NCBI GenBank assembly: GCA_005281725.1
Contig: SSBO01000007.1
Location: 5,917,126 to 5,981,125 of the forward strand
Length of the DNA stretch: 64,000 nt
From: Wuchereria bancrofti
Taxonomy: Eukaryota > Nematoda > Chromadorea > Rhabditida > Onchocercidae
Reading direction: 5' to 3'
A model generated the notes under the pieces. It worked only from the letters and a program-made list of their open reading frames with translations, searched no databases and had not been told where the DNA came from. The number at the start of each line of letters is the position of its first letter. Within the stretch, counting starts at the first letter, position 1. Shown piece after piece: positions 1-11,689 of the stretch. A program made the position numbers and the translations under genes.

Positions 1-89
1 AACATGATGCTTCGTGAACAATTATTTGCAATGTCCATGTGTGCAGTGTGACAATTCTCGTCGGAACACTGCTTATGATTGGCTTTTGT
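1..89 (-). CDS. Possible further CERT-like exon running off the left edge
   Basis: After ATATTATTTTAG on the minus strand the sequence from 89 to the window edge is clearly richer in G+C than its surroundings and has no stop in two of three frames for 29 codons. The strand, spacing and acceptor fit a further exon of the ceramide-transfer gene. I could not match either reading (one begins TKANHKQCSDEN) to the poorly conserved stretch between the coiled coil and the START domain, so the frame is undecided. Confidence 0.3.
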
Positions 90-1608
90 CTAAAATAATA
101 TTGTATATAAAACATATAAAATGCAAAGATTTTATATTTTTGCAAAAATCTCTTTGCAAGAATGCTTGAAAGCAGTATGCAATATGAAGTCCTAACTAAC
201 TATTTATCACATCATACTACCTTACAACCAATCTAACATACATTTACAAATTGTTTAACTGTTTGTTCATTGCAATTACATACAGATCTGTTAAAAACTT
301 TTACTGTAATTATATACAAATATCAATGAAATGAATTGATTGCACGGAAAAATTTCCACTCATATTGTTACTACAGTCAGTAATTTCAACCAATTATAAA
401 AAATCGCGAAAAACAAGTTAACCAGTTAGGATTGATTATTAAAAATTTCACTGATATGAAAAAGAAGAATATGAAAAAAGTTGATAGAAGTGATCGATGA
501 AAACAAGCATTCGTAAGTGTTCAGCGCTTCGTTTTTTGCCCATGTGCAACAAACTGTTACGTCATTATTCGGGAAATACATTAGTTTATGATCGAGATTT
601 TTGATTAATTTCACCGCTAAGAGAGATTGTGTGTTTCCTAAGAAATTCAAAGATAAAACGAATTGATTTCTGGTTACAATAAATCTTTCATGAAAAATTA
701 TGTCATTTTTTAAATGAAAATAGCACATTACGTTAGTAAATGGTTGGCTAGCAAAATAAACATGTGCAAATTGGCGTTCGACAAAGAGAGAGAGAGAGAG
801 AGAGATGAAGTGCTTTAAAGAACAAAAAGAAAAATAGACGAACAAGACAAGCCAAGCATTCAAATTTTGTTATAAAACTCGATTTAAATTCCATAAAAAT
901 ATGGAACTAATGAAACAAATGCTGTAACACTATAGAAATACGCTAAAAACATGTCACAAACGACGCAGAAAAGGAACATAAAAAAAAAAAAGAAATGCCA
1001 CATTATGGGCATTTCTTTTCCCTGTGTTCATTTGCTATACACATCTAGAGTATGGGTATATGTAAATGCTAAAAATAGACAAATAAAATAGCTGCATGTC
1101 TTCTTCATCCATTGAATCTCAAGATTGTTTAAAAAAAAAGGGAAGAAAAAAAAAACATTCCAATTAAAGCCCACTTTGCACCTATTTGCAAGTGGAATGT
1201 GCAACGATTTTATTCATGTCCGGTTGTTTTTGTGATTGTATTTTTCAATTCGAATTTGAAATTTTCAAAATTCTTCAAATTTGAAACATTTCATCCAAGA
1301 TAAGACACTGTATAAGAAAGCTAATGAAATATTTTGAATTATTTATGTAAAAATAATACGATGACTTTTTTACATCATCCTTTTGTTCATTTATGGAAAT
1401 TTTTTCCCCCAAAACGATGTTTGCCTTGAAACACTAGCTCGCATGCAAGTTACAGAACAAAAGTTCATTAAATAAAAGTTATAACATACATAGAAAGATG
1501 AAGTAAACGTCTGGCTATTTAAATTATTTGTTAAGTTTTAATCTTCAGTTCAGCATAAAATTTGAAAATTTTCACTTCATATTTAACGAACAGTAGTTGC
1601 ATTAATAC
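90..1608 (-). other. Intronic sequence, CERT-like gene
   Basis: AT-rich sequence between the coiled-coil exon and the possible left-edge exon. It holds a GA microsatellite (785-805), a perfect 12-bp-stem hairpin (988-1019) and short A-tracts. The segment matching the end of the CERT coiled coil (a WQKRL-like helix) was looked for here and not found. A 145-codon minus frame across 426-863 has hydrophobic, low-complexity composition and is not counted as a gene. Confidence 0.5.
988..1019. repeat. Perfect inverted repeat, 12-bp arms, 8-base loop
   Basis: The left arm AAAAGAAATGCC (988-999) and right arm GGCATTTCTTTT (1008-1019) are exact reverse complements around ACATTATG. Its role is unknown; it lies in the presumed intron of the CERT-like gene. 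Confidence 0.85.
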
Positions 1609-1821
1609 CTGTTTTGCGAGTAAATGAACGCATGTGTTAATATTTTGCAATACGGCAATAGTTACAGCATTCAGCGCAATACTTTCATCTAGAAGAGAGG
1701 TAGCATAAGTATTTCCTCGGTTGTCTTGGATCACACGAATTAAATTTTCTAGTCGAGTGGCTTGTCGTCCAATCATATCGTTGAAACGTTCCAACTGTTC
1801 CATTTTACTCATCAATTCTAA
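1609..1821 (-). CDS. CERT-like gene, middle-region coiled-coil exon
   Basis: The acceptor ATTTTTTAG precedes 1821 and the donor GTATTAATG follows 1609. The 213 bases give 71 codons in phase 0, starting LELMSKMEQLERFND and ending LLAKQ. The arrangement of two helices, the first ending GRQ..RLE and the second containing DES.AL.A.T.AVL....TC...L.K, matches the middle region of CERT, where the first helix ends CRQ...L and the second contains EAITFKATTAGIL. The frame has an in-frame TAG immediately upstream of the acceptor, so the exon must start here. OSBP has a related helical segment, so this exon alone would not decide the family. Confidence 0.78.
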
Positions 1822-3898
1822 CTAAAAAATAACGTCACGTGAACACTCTCCCTCTATTAAAGATGTGACATTTCAATGTTTACCACATTCATCTCTACGA
1901 AAACAGAACCGGAATTTATCAATGATATAAAATCAAACGACAATCAACACTTCTGACCGATTACTACATTTCAAAGTTGCTTTCTTGATTTCTCTTTCAA
2001 TCTAATATAACTAATATTTGCTTCTAGTTTCAGCCTTGATTTCGTGCTATTAATGCTTTAAAAATACATTCAATATCTTCCCATCAAAAAATAAACTAGC
2101 ATTTTATGATGAATAAAAACATTCGACTTAACAGGTAAGCCTCATCTCATGGTAGAATAAATATTCTAAAACAAATATTTGGGCTCACAACATAACACGA
2201 TGGCTAAAGAAAATAGTTACTGTTTATGAAAAAGAAATGAATCTATAACGTTGCCAACATGACCAAATAGAACAAAGTCGTATTAACATAAATGTTTGCT
2301 ACATAAATGACTACCAGTTCTTAAAAAAAATTAATGCTTTAACATAAACGATTTTAATTTGATTTAGTTCAAATAATAAAAGTTACAGATAATGACGACT
2401 GTTCATAATTTGCACTTCTCGTCACATCATCAGTCGAACAACGGTTTTTCAGTTTATTGGTTGACCCGAACTGTTAAAAAACCAAAATATTTTACGATTT
2501 AAGGTAAAATTTTGAATCTTTGGTAACAAAAACATCGATAACAACAATGTAATACGACAGTTATTCAGAATATAAATAAACCAAGCTTAGAACAAACATT
2601 TTCTTTCACTAAACCTAAAAAAAAAAAAAATGCAACGAACCATTTGGTACCTCAAAGCACGTAACCATAAATTGCGTGATTTTGGATTTTGAGTTCTTAA
2701 ATACCAGCACGCATCATTTGTTAACACATCAAATCGATTAAAATCAATATCACTTTCCTATAATGACAAGTGCCTAGAAGTGAAATAAGTGAAATAAACG
2801 GTGGCACAGTGTGGTTTGGTAAAAATGATATGCTGCCGAAAATAATCATTAAATAAAAATAAATTAATTAAAAAAAAAAACAATTAACCACAAGATGTGC
2901 AATATGTAATGCAATTGCACCACGACTTCCGTACTGCTTTTCGGATTCTGATTTATAATACATTAAAATACCGTTTTCAAGTTCAAAATATCGTTTTTGC
3001 CATCCATACACAAAATTTGTCCATTTATACATAGTGCCATAAACTTTTAATCTGAAAATGTAAAAACTAAAATTTCATGTCTGAACGAATTTAAAATTCC
3101 AAAAAATTAAAATACATCCTGCACTTCGCGCATTTATACATCCTTGAACCTTATATTTCCACACGATATTTATCGCAACGGGATTCAACGAATCATTTCG
3201 TATATCTCGCTCGCTCGTTAAGCTATTAATGAAACTGCAGCGCGAATTTTATTTCTCGTAACTTTAAATTTGAACAAGCAGATTTAAATTTACCATCAAA
3301 ATATATAGAAAACAATCATATATATGATGTTACTGCCTATTGCTAGATAATTTTCATCAATTTCGATTACTTTTCATAGTTTTCTTACAGTATCACTTAA
3401 TTATTTGCTAACATTAAAAGTTGTTTACCCTCTTCAATTAATGAATCTAGGTAGTAGAAATCTTCTAATATTATTGTCCTACTTCGTTAACCCTAATTAC
3501 TAATCTAATCACTAACCTGAGCAAGCTGCTCATTCATTTATTCAAATTTGCTCTTAATATTCTAAATTCTCCAATACCATTACCTCATTACTAATCCAGC
3601 TATCTTTAACACCTAATATGATGATCAAAATATTTGACTAACTGAAACTTATTTACACAGTCACTTACTCAATAAACTAATTTTGAATGAAAAATGAAAT
3701 ACGACTAATAAAAACGGTAACGATTCAAAAAAAAAAGAAAAAACAACCGAATGACCATCGATAATTATATTCATTTACTTATTTACTGAACTGTAATAAA
3801 AGTAAGTTTTTGTTAACATGAAATACTTACAAAGTATTATCTTCATCTTCAACATTAACATTATTTAACGATTTGCCATGCTGTCGAACAGCAGCCAT
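1609..3898 (-). CDS. Ceramide transfer protein (CERT/STARD11)-like, N-terminal half, multi-exon
   Basis: CERT carries ceramide from the ER to the trans-Golgi; its PH domain binds phosphatidylinositol 4-phosphate, a middle region self-associates and binds VAP, and a C-terminal START domain holds the lipid. Visible here are exons 3831-3898 (start), 2889-3051, 2651-2757 and 1609-1821. Exons 1-3 join in frame. Residues ~24-112 form a PH domain with G28, K32-W33, W40, R43, YYKSE (54-58), RG (66-67) and the C-terminal-helix tryptophan W108. From G28 to G67 the residue numbers coincide with those I recall for vertebrate CERT, which supports both the family and the start codon. Exon 1609-1821 matches the CERT middle region (FNDMIGRQ followed by a second helix). 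A linker exon between 1821 and 2651 is missing from my model because the phases do not join. The START domain must lie left of the window. OSBP/ORP proteins have a similar PH domain but fit the YYKSE...YG.RG pattern less well. Confidence 0.86.
1822..2650 (-). other. CERT-like intron region expected to hold an unplaced linker exon
   Basis: The flanking exons leave phase 2 on the right and need phase 0 on the left, so an exon with 3n+1 bases should lie here. In the family this would encode the serine-rich linker between the PH domain and the coiled coil. Acceptor-like sites exist (for example TTTTTTAACAG at about 2467), but each frame I followed hits a stop or lacks a donor in the right phase. 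Confidence 0.5.
2651..2757 (-). CDS. CERT-like gene, PH domain exon (second half)
   Basis: The exon starts at 2757 after CACTTGTCATTATAG and ends at 2651 before GTACCAAATG. It encodes 35 codons plus two bases (AG). Motifs NRFDVLTND, CWYLRTQNP and LWLRAL match the last strands and the C-terminal helix of the CERT PH domain (family pattern CRFDISVND, WYLRAQDP). The exon joins the preceding one cleanly in phase 0. Its phase-2 exit does not fit the next recognised exon at 1821, so at least one short linker exon lies between. Confidence 0.88.
2889..3051 (-). CDS. CERT-like gene, PH domain exon (first half)
   Basis: The acceptor is TTTACATTTTCAG (exon starts 3051) and the donor GTTAATTG follows 2889. 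The 163 bases complete a leucine codon from the previous exon and then read 54 codons to end in phase 0. The peptide has the PH-domain beta strands with motifs YKWTNF, GWQKRYF, ILMYYKSE and YGSRGAIAL. The KWTN...GWQ.R signature is typical of the PI4P-binding PH domains of the CERT, FAPP and OSBP group. G67 corresponds to the residue changed in the classical ceramide-transport-defective hamster cell mutant. Confidence 0.9.
3052..3830 (-). other. Intron 1 of the CERT-like gene
   Basis: A 779-bp intron between the start exon and the first PH exon. It is AT-rich apart from a slightly G+C-richer patch at about 3120-3250 containing CGCTCGCTCG. No coding exon was recognised. Confidence 0.6.
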
Positions 3899-3969
3899 TT
3901 CTTCCTTTCCCAAATATCTTCTATTCTCTTTCTTTTTTACCAGCAATCGCAACAGTTTAAAAAATTGAA
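3831..3969 (-). CDS. CERT-like gene, first coding exon with 5' leader
   Basis: On the minus strand this exon lies between a T-rich acceptor (TTTTCTTACAG) ending at 3970 and a consensus donor (GTAAGT) beginning at 3830. The chosen ATG is at 3898-3896 and gives 22 residues plus two bases, ending in an acidic run (VEDEDNT). The next exon continues at L23. The 71 bases between the acceptor and the ATG are read as 5' UTR. They are also open in the same frame, so a longer N-terminus with another upstream exon cannot be excluded. An acceptor this close to the start would suit spliced-leader trans-splicing; this is inferred, not shown. A plain non-conserved N-terminus before the PH domain is normal for CERT. 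Confidence 0.75.
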
Positions 3970-4359
3970 CTGTAAGAAAACAAATCTCAATTAGCACTTA
4001 TATAGCAAATTTCCAAACTGAAATGACAACGACTAATTGAAATACAAATATAAACGGTGTTGGAAAAGGAAATTTGCATAGCGTCCCTAAATATAATGCT
4101 ACATAAAAATTTCGTCTCGCATCTCTAGCGCAGGTTATTTTCTCATCAGTTTGAAGTAATGTTCAAAAAAAAATTTGTAGGAGTTAGAAATAGCATAAGA
4201 AGAAAAGAGTTCAAGATTGAAAAGATACAAAAAAAAAATCATAAATCAGAAAAATAAAAATATTAGAAATAGTTTTATAAGCAAAGAAAAAGCAATCTGA
4301 TGAAAGAACATGCTAAAAAGGGAGACATTGGAGTTAGAGAAATCGAGTCAATTTATTAC

Positions 4360-5035
4360 CGTAATATTTATCATCGATCATCGAGTTGAGTTATCACTCA
4401 AATATTTTTAAATTGAGCCAAATTATCACCAATGTATTTGCAACAGAGTCAATTTATCACCGAAATATTTATCATCGAGTTGAGTTATCACTCAAATATT
4501 TTTAAATTGAGCCAAATTATCACCAATGTATTTCCAACAGAATCAATTTATCACCGAAATATTTATCATCGAGTTGAGTTATCACTCAAATATTTTTAAA
4601 TTGAGCCAAATTATCACCAATGTATTTCCAACAGAATCAATTTATCACCGAAATATTTATCATCGAGTTGAGTTATCATTATATCACTTCCAACCTAATC
4701 AATTTGCTACCGAATTATTTATCAGTGAACTAATTGTCAGCAAAACATTTTTCATCGAGTCAATTACTTATTGAAATATTTATCATCGTGTTAAGCTATC
4801 ATCAAATATGCAATCCATCTATGTTATTACAGAAATATTTATTGTCGTGTTAATTTATCACTTAAATATTTTCCATTAAATCAATTAATTATCAAAATGT
4901 TAATCATTGAGTTAAATTATTCCCAAAGTATTTTCAGTCGAACTAAGTTGTTGCAGAAATATATTATCATTGTGCTAAATTATCACCGAAATATTTTCCA
5001 ATCAGTCCAATTATTTATCGAAATGTTGCTATTTT
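4360..5035. repeat. 94-bp tandem repeat with degenerate tail
   Basis: CAACAG...TCAATTTATCACCG recurs at 4441, 4535 and 4629, an exact 94-bp period, with a partial copy to the left (from about 4360). Each unit is built of diverged ~30-bp sub-units of the type 'TATCACCGAAATATTT'. Similar sub-units continue with decreasing regularity to about 5035. Confidence 0.85.
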
Positions 5036-5771
5036 AAAGAAGTAAACAAAATAGTACGGATTAACAACTATAATTTAAATTTTGTAGTACGATAATAACA
5101 ACAAATGTTTCAATTAAATTAATTGAAATGACGAACTGTTGTTAGCGTTTATAACTTTAAAAATGTTGCATTTTAATTTTAAATTAAAATTGGATCAGTT
5201 TGCCACAAATTGTTTTATTTAAAAAAAAAGAAAAGGAAAACAAAGAACACTTGTTTGCACTTATAATTTCAGAAATATTACTTTTAGTAAAATTTATAAT
5301 ACTATTTACAATATTCATGTTCTTAAAAATTTTTCAAAATTAATTTTAGTATTTTTTTTGAAATCATTTAATTCTCAAATATGATTAATTAATTCTTTTC
5401 GTTACAAATCCCATCTTTTTCAATGTTTGCTCATTTTAATATTTGCAATTTTATTTTTACCATTTTTTATTTCCTTTGCGTTTTTTTTTTCATATTTTTA
5501 AAAATTTAAATTTGTGAATTTTTTTTTTCAAATTATTAATTATTTATTATCTTAATCATTTAGTATTATATTAAATTTTTTTTTCTTTTTTCTTTCTCTC
5601 TTTCTTTCATTTTCTCTTTAATATTAATCATTTATTATTTTTATTAAAAAAATTTAATTTTCTAAAAATATTGTGTCCCTTTTTTTCTTTCTTTTTCTTC
5701 TTGTATAAATCATTTATTTATTTTGCAATGAGTAATTCAATTCTTAAGGGAAAATATTTTAAAGAACAGTA

Positions 5772-5802
<31 letters not shown>

Positions 5803-5943
5803 AATAAAAGGAAGTAGATGAAATGGTATGAATAATCTGTAATTTGATAATTGTCACAGTGTGCAACAATTTTAACGCAACTTTTACATTAAGAATGTAT
5901 CATTTGAGAAAATGATTTAAGTGATGCATTCAAGCATAACATT

Positions 5944-6150
5944 TCTCTCTCTCTCCCTCTCTCTCTCCCTCTCTCTCCCTCTCTCTACTCCTCTCTCTCT
6001 CTCCCCCTTCTTTCTTTTAAAGCGGTACTTTTTAACTTTTTTCTTATTTTGTTTGTTTATTTATTTTGTTAATTTGGAAGAAATGAATATTTTGAAAAGA
6101 AAACGGGAAATAAAGAGAGAGAGAGAGAGGGAGGGAGGGAGAGAGAAAAA
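5944..6150. repeat. CT and GA microsatellites flanking a short unique segment
   Basis: A CT-rich tract (5944-6004) is followed about 110 bp later by a GA-rich tract (6114-6150), so the pair forms an imperfect inverted repeat. The 82-codon plus frame spanning both is a by-product of the tracts. Confidence 0.8.
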
Positions 6151-7855
6151 GAGAAAAGAGATGAAATAATTCAGAAATGAAGCCGCTTTTTATTGACTTT
6201 AATTTGATCCAAACTATATAATCTTTATGTCAAATTATATTTCATTTATATGCTATATAATGAATGAATAACGAATTAATAATAATTAATGTTAGCTATT
6301 TAAAAGAAAAAAAATAAAACAATTGTAAATTTAATAAATATAAAAATTACATTTTAACATAAAAGCATTTTTTTTTTAGTAATTTAGGTTAATTTTTAGT
6401 AATAAATTAATTTGTTACGTCAATTTGAAATAATTATGAAGATAGATTGAATATGAATGTGCTGATGCCATTGATTTTTGCAACTTTACAATTTAAATAT
6501 TCATTTCATGCAATTCTAAAATGTTCATTGATTTCAATTTTAATCCGAATATTCAGTTTCCTTTTTTCCTACAACTGTTAAAAAATGAAAAATAAAAAAC
6601 AAAAAAAAAACAAACTAAAATATGTATTTTTGTAAAATTTACATTGATCCATAGTGATTTAATTAAAATATTCTTTATAAATTCCAAAAAAGAAAAAAAA
6701 AACTGATAATTATATTAGAAGAGATGTGATTCATTTAATTCTAAAATGTTCATTGATTTAAATTTTAATCCGAATATTCAATTTTTTTTTGCTTTAAAAC
6801 TGTCAGAAAAAAAACAAACAAAAAAAAAAAAGCTAAAATACGCAATGCTGTAAAACATACATTGCTGCATCATAATTTTACTAAAATATTTCTCATAAAT
6901 TCCAAATATGATAAAGGCTAATAATTTTATTTGCAAAAAGGTAAGAAATTTTGATCTTTGACCCGGAAGAATAAAATTACGTTCTAACCGCTTTATGACA
7001 ACCAATATTTGTTGCTAATTTCAGCTCAATTACGCTTTTATGTGTTCATTTAAGCATATAACAAATAAAAGGATGCCGTATTTCTCTTCTTCTTTTTTTT
7101 TTTGAAATACCCAAACATCTGCTTCTGATATAATAATTCCCGACAACACACTTATCTCTCATATAATTCTCGTAATTCCCGACAATACTTCTCATCTACC
7201 ATTTCTTTGTAATCAATCTTTGTTTGCGACAAAAAAAAAAGAAGGAAAAAATTTGAATAAAGATTGGATTCACTTTTTTTTTTTTTTTTGGTTTAAAAAA
7301 AAAAAAAAAAAAAAAAACCGTTATTTAAAAAAAAAAAAATTATTACTCAATTATAACTCAACTTTTTTTTTTTCTCTTTTTTAATGCAAATTTATTTCAA
7401 AGATTTTTCTTCAATTTTTTTTTTTTAAAAAAAGTGAATTATAATTTTATTTAAAAATATTTAATTTAAGATTATTTTTCTAAATTTTTTTTCCTTGTTT
7501 TTAATCAAATTTCGATACAAATTTATTTCAAAAAATTTTTCTTTTTTTTTTAAAAAGAACTTTATTTGAGAGCATTTTTTTTCAAATTTAATGAAAAAAG
7601 AAGAAGAAAGTTATTCTTTTTCCTTCTTTTTTTTTTGAGTTTATTTTAAAAATTTTTTAAGAACTGAAATAAATTATTACTATGACAACAGTAAGCAATT
7701 TGTTATTTTCACTGGTAAAAATTATTGACATTTGTTTCTTTCAAATATCATTTGGTCATCATAAATCTTATAAGCTGTGATATATGGTAAAAATTGATGG
7801 GAAATTTATTGTCAGCTGCTAGTTAATCCATCTGTTAAATATCAAATCCACATTA

Positions 7856-7917
7856 GAGTGACAGTGACAGTGGCAATGACAGTGACAGTGACAGTGACAG
7901 TAACAGTGATGGTGACA
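7856..7917. repeat. GTGACA hexanucleotide array
   Basis: About ten copies of GTGACA with single-base variants (GGCAAT, GTAACA, GTGATG). Confidence 0.85.
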
Positions 7918-9448
7918 TAGTTAATTAAAGGATGAGGAAAAGCGCAAGCAACAGGAAATGTTTTAGGGTCAACAAAGGTCAATTATTTTTTTCCAGATGA
8001 TTTAATCAATATTAGCTTAAGCATTTTTTTCAAAATTTGAAAAAATTCAAATGTATGATAAGCTTTTTCTTCTCTCTTATTATTATTAGTAATTTTATTT
8101 TTTCATCGTTCTTTTTTTTTCTCTTTTTATTTGTCGTATTAATTTTATTTTATTTTTTCTTCAAATGAATAAATTATATTAGTATTTGTTTAATATTGGA
8201 ATATATTCAAATAATATTGACACATTAAATCAAAAAAAGAAAAAAAGATTTAATATTGATTATTGAAATATTTAACGATTAATGATTTAATGAAATTTTA
8301 AAATTATTAAAATATTGAAACCGAAAATATGAATGACTAATAAATGTAAATATACATAAATAAATATGTGTATTTATATTTGATATTATAATATATTCAA
8401 ATAATATTGAAATATTTAATCATTGATGATTAAATATTGAGGATTGAAATATTTAACGACTAATGATTGAATATAATTTCAATTTTAAATTCACCAAAAT
8501 ATTGAAACTGGAAGTATAAATAATAAATCTATTTAAAATTCAAATTATTGTAAGCAATAAGCAATAAGTAAACAATTAATGATGATACGATTATATTTTA
8601 ATATTTAATAAATAATTATATCTATGCTTTTATTTATTTTTCTTTCCTTAAAAAAAATTTCTTGTATAAAATTGAATAATAAGTTTAGTCATCCATTTTT
8701 TCCTTTTTTTAATGATTTCAAAATCTTTTTCTTTCTTTCTTTCTTTTTTTTTTAAATTTCAATGCACTAAAAATGGATGAAAATTGAGTCCGTTAAATTA
8801 TATATTTTGTTGATTTATTTATGGAAACGAAGTATAATCATTTGATTTGCAGAAAAATTTTTTATTTTTTTTACATAACGGTAATTTTGTGCAATAATAA
8901 AAGAGAGAGAGAGAGAAAAAAAAATTTTTCACAAAAGTAAAGGAATAATTTTGTGGGAGAAAGAGGAAAAAAAAAATATAAGATGAAATCAATTTGATCA
9001 ATCAAAAAATTCATCAGTGATTAATATAAATGAATCTTTTTCGTTTAACAAAAAATTCAAATGAAAAATAAAATATGTCAAAATTGCATGAACCACAAAA
9101 AATAATTATCATTTTCAAGCAATCCTAGGAAAAAAAAATTTTAACTAATTTTTTTTTGAATTATTTTACTTCAATATGTAACTATAAACAAGGTTACTTA
9201 TCAAATTGAAAGATTTAATTTCACTGAATAATAATTATAGTACTATCATCATTACTACTATATTATTATCATTATTATTATTATAAAGCGCATAACTGAT
9301 AATAACAATGATAAACAATGATAAGAAAATAATTTGCTTACATCATAGCTATTTTAAAAATAATTAATTTTTTTCAGAAAAAAAGGCAATCCTCAAAAAT
9401 TTACATATTTTCAATTAACAAAAGATAGAAGAAAAGAAAATTATAACT

Positions 9449-9870
9449 TGAAAAATTATTCATTAAATCAATAACAAATTAATTAACTTAATTTTTTTAT
9501 TTCAATAAATGTGATTCAATAAATGTGAATGCATTTTATATTTTTATAATTTTTTCCCTCATAATTATCAATCTATTATTATTATGCAATGATATTTCAA
9601 TTCCCTTTTCTTATATTTTATCAGTAATTTGAAAAATAATTCATTAAATCAATAACAAATTAATTAATTCAATTTTTTTTATTTCAATAAATGTGAATGA
9701 ATTTTATATTTTTATAATTTTTTTTCCTCACAATTATCAATCTATTATTATTATGCAATGATATTTCAATTCTCTTTTCTTATATTTTATCAGTAATTTC
9801 AAAAATAATTCATTAAATCAATAATAAATTAATTTTTTTATTTCAATAAATGTGAATGCATTTTATATTG
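9449..9870. repeat. Tandem repeat, period ~170-181 bp, about 2.4 copies
   Basis: The start GAAAAATWATTCATTAAATC occurs at 9450 and 9631 and, with the first base changed to C, at 9800. The first unit is longer because it contains an extra 'AAATGTGATTCAAT'. Each unit holds ATTTCAATAAATGTGAATG and CAATCTATTATTATTATGC. No coding content. Confidence 0.8.
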
Positions 9871-11689
9871 TCATTTGTAATAGTAAAGTAAGTAAGTATA
9901 AATTGTATATATTTGTCAATGTGTGTATAAAGGATTGTTTGTCAAATGGAAATAATCCGTATTTGTTTGTAATGCATACACTTAATGCTCACTCATAAAA
10001 TCTAATAAATGAAAAGTTTTATTTATTGAGAATAAATAATTGAAATTAATACTTAATCCATTCTTTTTATTAGTAATTAATCGATTCTTTTTATTAGTAA
10101 ATTAATAAATTAAATTTATTAATAAATCAAAATGTATATATATTATTATTCTTTTTGTAAAAATTTACAATTATATCTTTTGTTTATATTTTTTGTCACT
10201 ATTATTATTAATTTTGTTATTACTCTATTTATTATTTATTACTATTACTGTAATTAATTATTGACATTTCTCTATTTCTCTTATATTTCTAAACTTTTTT
10301 CTCGCTTTTTTTTTATTTTTTGGTACGATAATTATTTTATTTTATTGTAATCGTATTCATTTTGCTAATTTAATGTTTGCTAACACTTTAGCAATAATTA
10401 TTTGACAGAGACACACTTAAATTTTATGACAAGTAAAGATTAACTTTCATCCTCCTTTTTATAATATTAAATAAATCATTAGCTATCGAAGCATCTATAT
10501 ATATTATAAATCCTTTTGTCAAATATTTAAATATTTAATTAATTAATAATACTGTATGACACTCATATTATCATTTCTATGCTTTATCACTAACGATTAA
10601 ATATTTTTACATATGTTAAACATATATAATAATTAAATCCAAATTCCATTAAAAAGTACATTTTAATAATTTTAATGCAATTCATTTTTGCTTATATTTC
10701 AATTTATCTTATCATAACTTCCATTTATTTTTTTCTTTTTTTGCTTTCTTGAAATTTCACTGATAAAATTTATACTTTTCAAATATTAGCTATAAAAATT
10801 TCTAACGAAAATTTTGCAAAAAAAAAAAATGAAAAGCAAGTTATATCATTTTATTGGCTAAAAAAATATAGAACAAATAACAACAGTATTAAAATGAAAG
10901 TTACTTGAAATTATATAAAAATTACATTTGAAAAAAATATTTTTTGAAATCTTAATATATTTTCTGTTTTAATATTTTTTTTTGAAATTTTAATATTTTC
11001 AAAAGACCTAATTTTCCCTAACAATTAATTGAATTAAGTTTATTTTTTACAAATCTACTCAGTATAATACATCATTAAAGTACTAACAAAAATAAACTTT
11101 TCAAATTGAAATGAAAAAGTGAAAAAAAAAAGAATCGAAACCGAAATCGAATAAAGCTTTGAAATTAAAAAAAAAAGCGAAAAAATTAATTAATATAAAT
11201 AATTTTTATTTACAAAAAATTTTTAAAAATAAATTCAAAAGAAAAAAAAAAGAATTTTTACAAATTTTTCTACTTACTTAAAATTATTCCCTCATCAATA
11301 ATTTTAATTTTACATTCATTTCTTTCACTTCAATCAATCAATGATTATTTATTCAACTGATATTTGAATAGGATTAACGCTTTTGTGAAAATGTATCTCT
11401 TTGTGAAATATTAGTGCAAATAGTCCAAAAGGATTTCATTCTAAGTAATATCATTTAAAAATGAGAGAAATAAGAAATGTGATAGAATGAATGAATGAAT
11501 ATGAATCATTTTATGTAGTAAAAATTTTGTAAATATCTTTTCACCACCTGCTGCTATTACTAGTTTCTGTAACTTTAGAAGATTTTGATTGAATTAATTA
11601 AAATCTTCTTTTCATTTTACATTCTAATAATAATATATTGTCATTTCTCTTTTATTCTCTTTCTCTTCACAACAATTCAATCATTCATT

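Larger units (their letters stand above)
3970..9448. other. Non-coding AT-rich stretch with microsatellites
   Basis: No gene supported. Contents: 94-bp array (4360-4680) and its degenerate tail, GA/CT tracts at 5770-5794, 5944-6004 and 6114-6150, long A and T runs near 7274-7440, a GTGACA hexamer array (7856-7917), and a direct repeat of AATTCCCGACAA (about 7134 and 7169). The short open frames here translate to low-complexity Phe/Ser/Leu or Lys-rich peptides. Confidence 0.7.

Noticed and set aside
426..863. 145-codon minus-strand frame
   Set aside because: The longest non-repeat frame, but its Phe/Leu/Asn/Ile-rich composition and passage through a GA tract fit chance in an intron; no domain or splice support.
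2395..2470. Possible CERT linker exon after TTTTTTAACAG
   Set aside because: In the phase required by the PH exon it reaches a stop after seven codons and offers no good donor.
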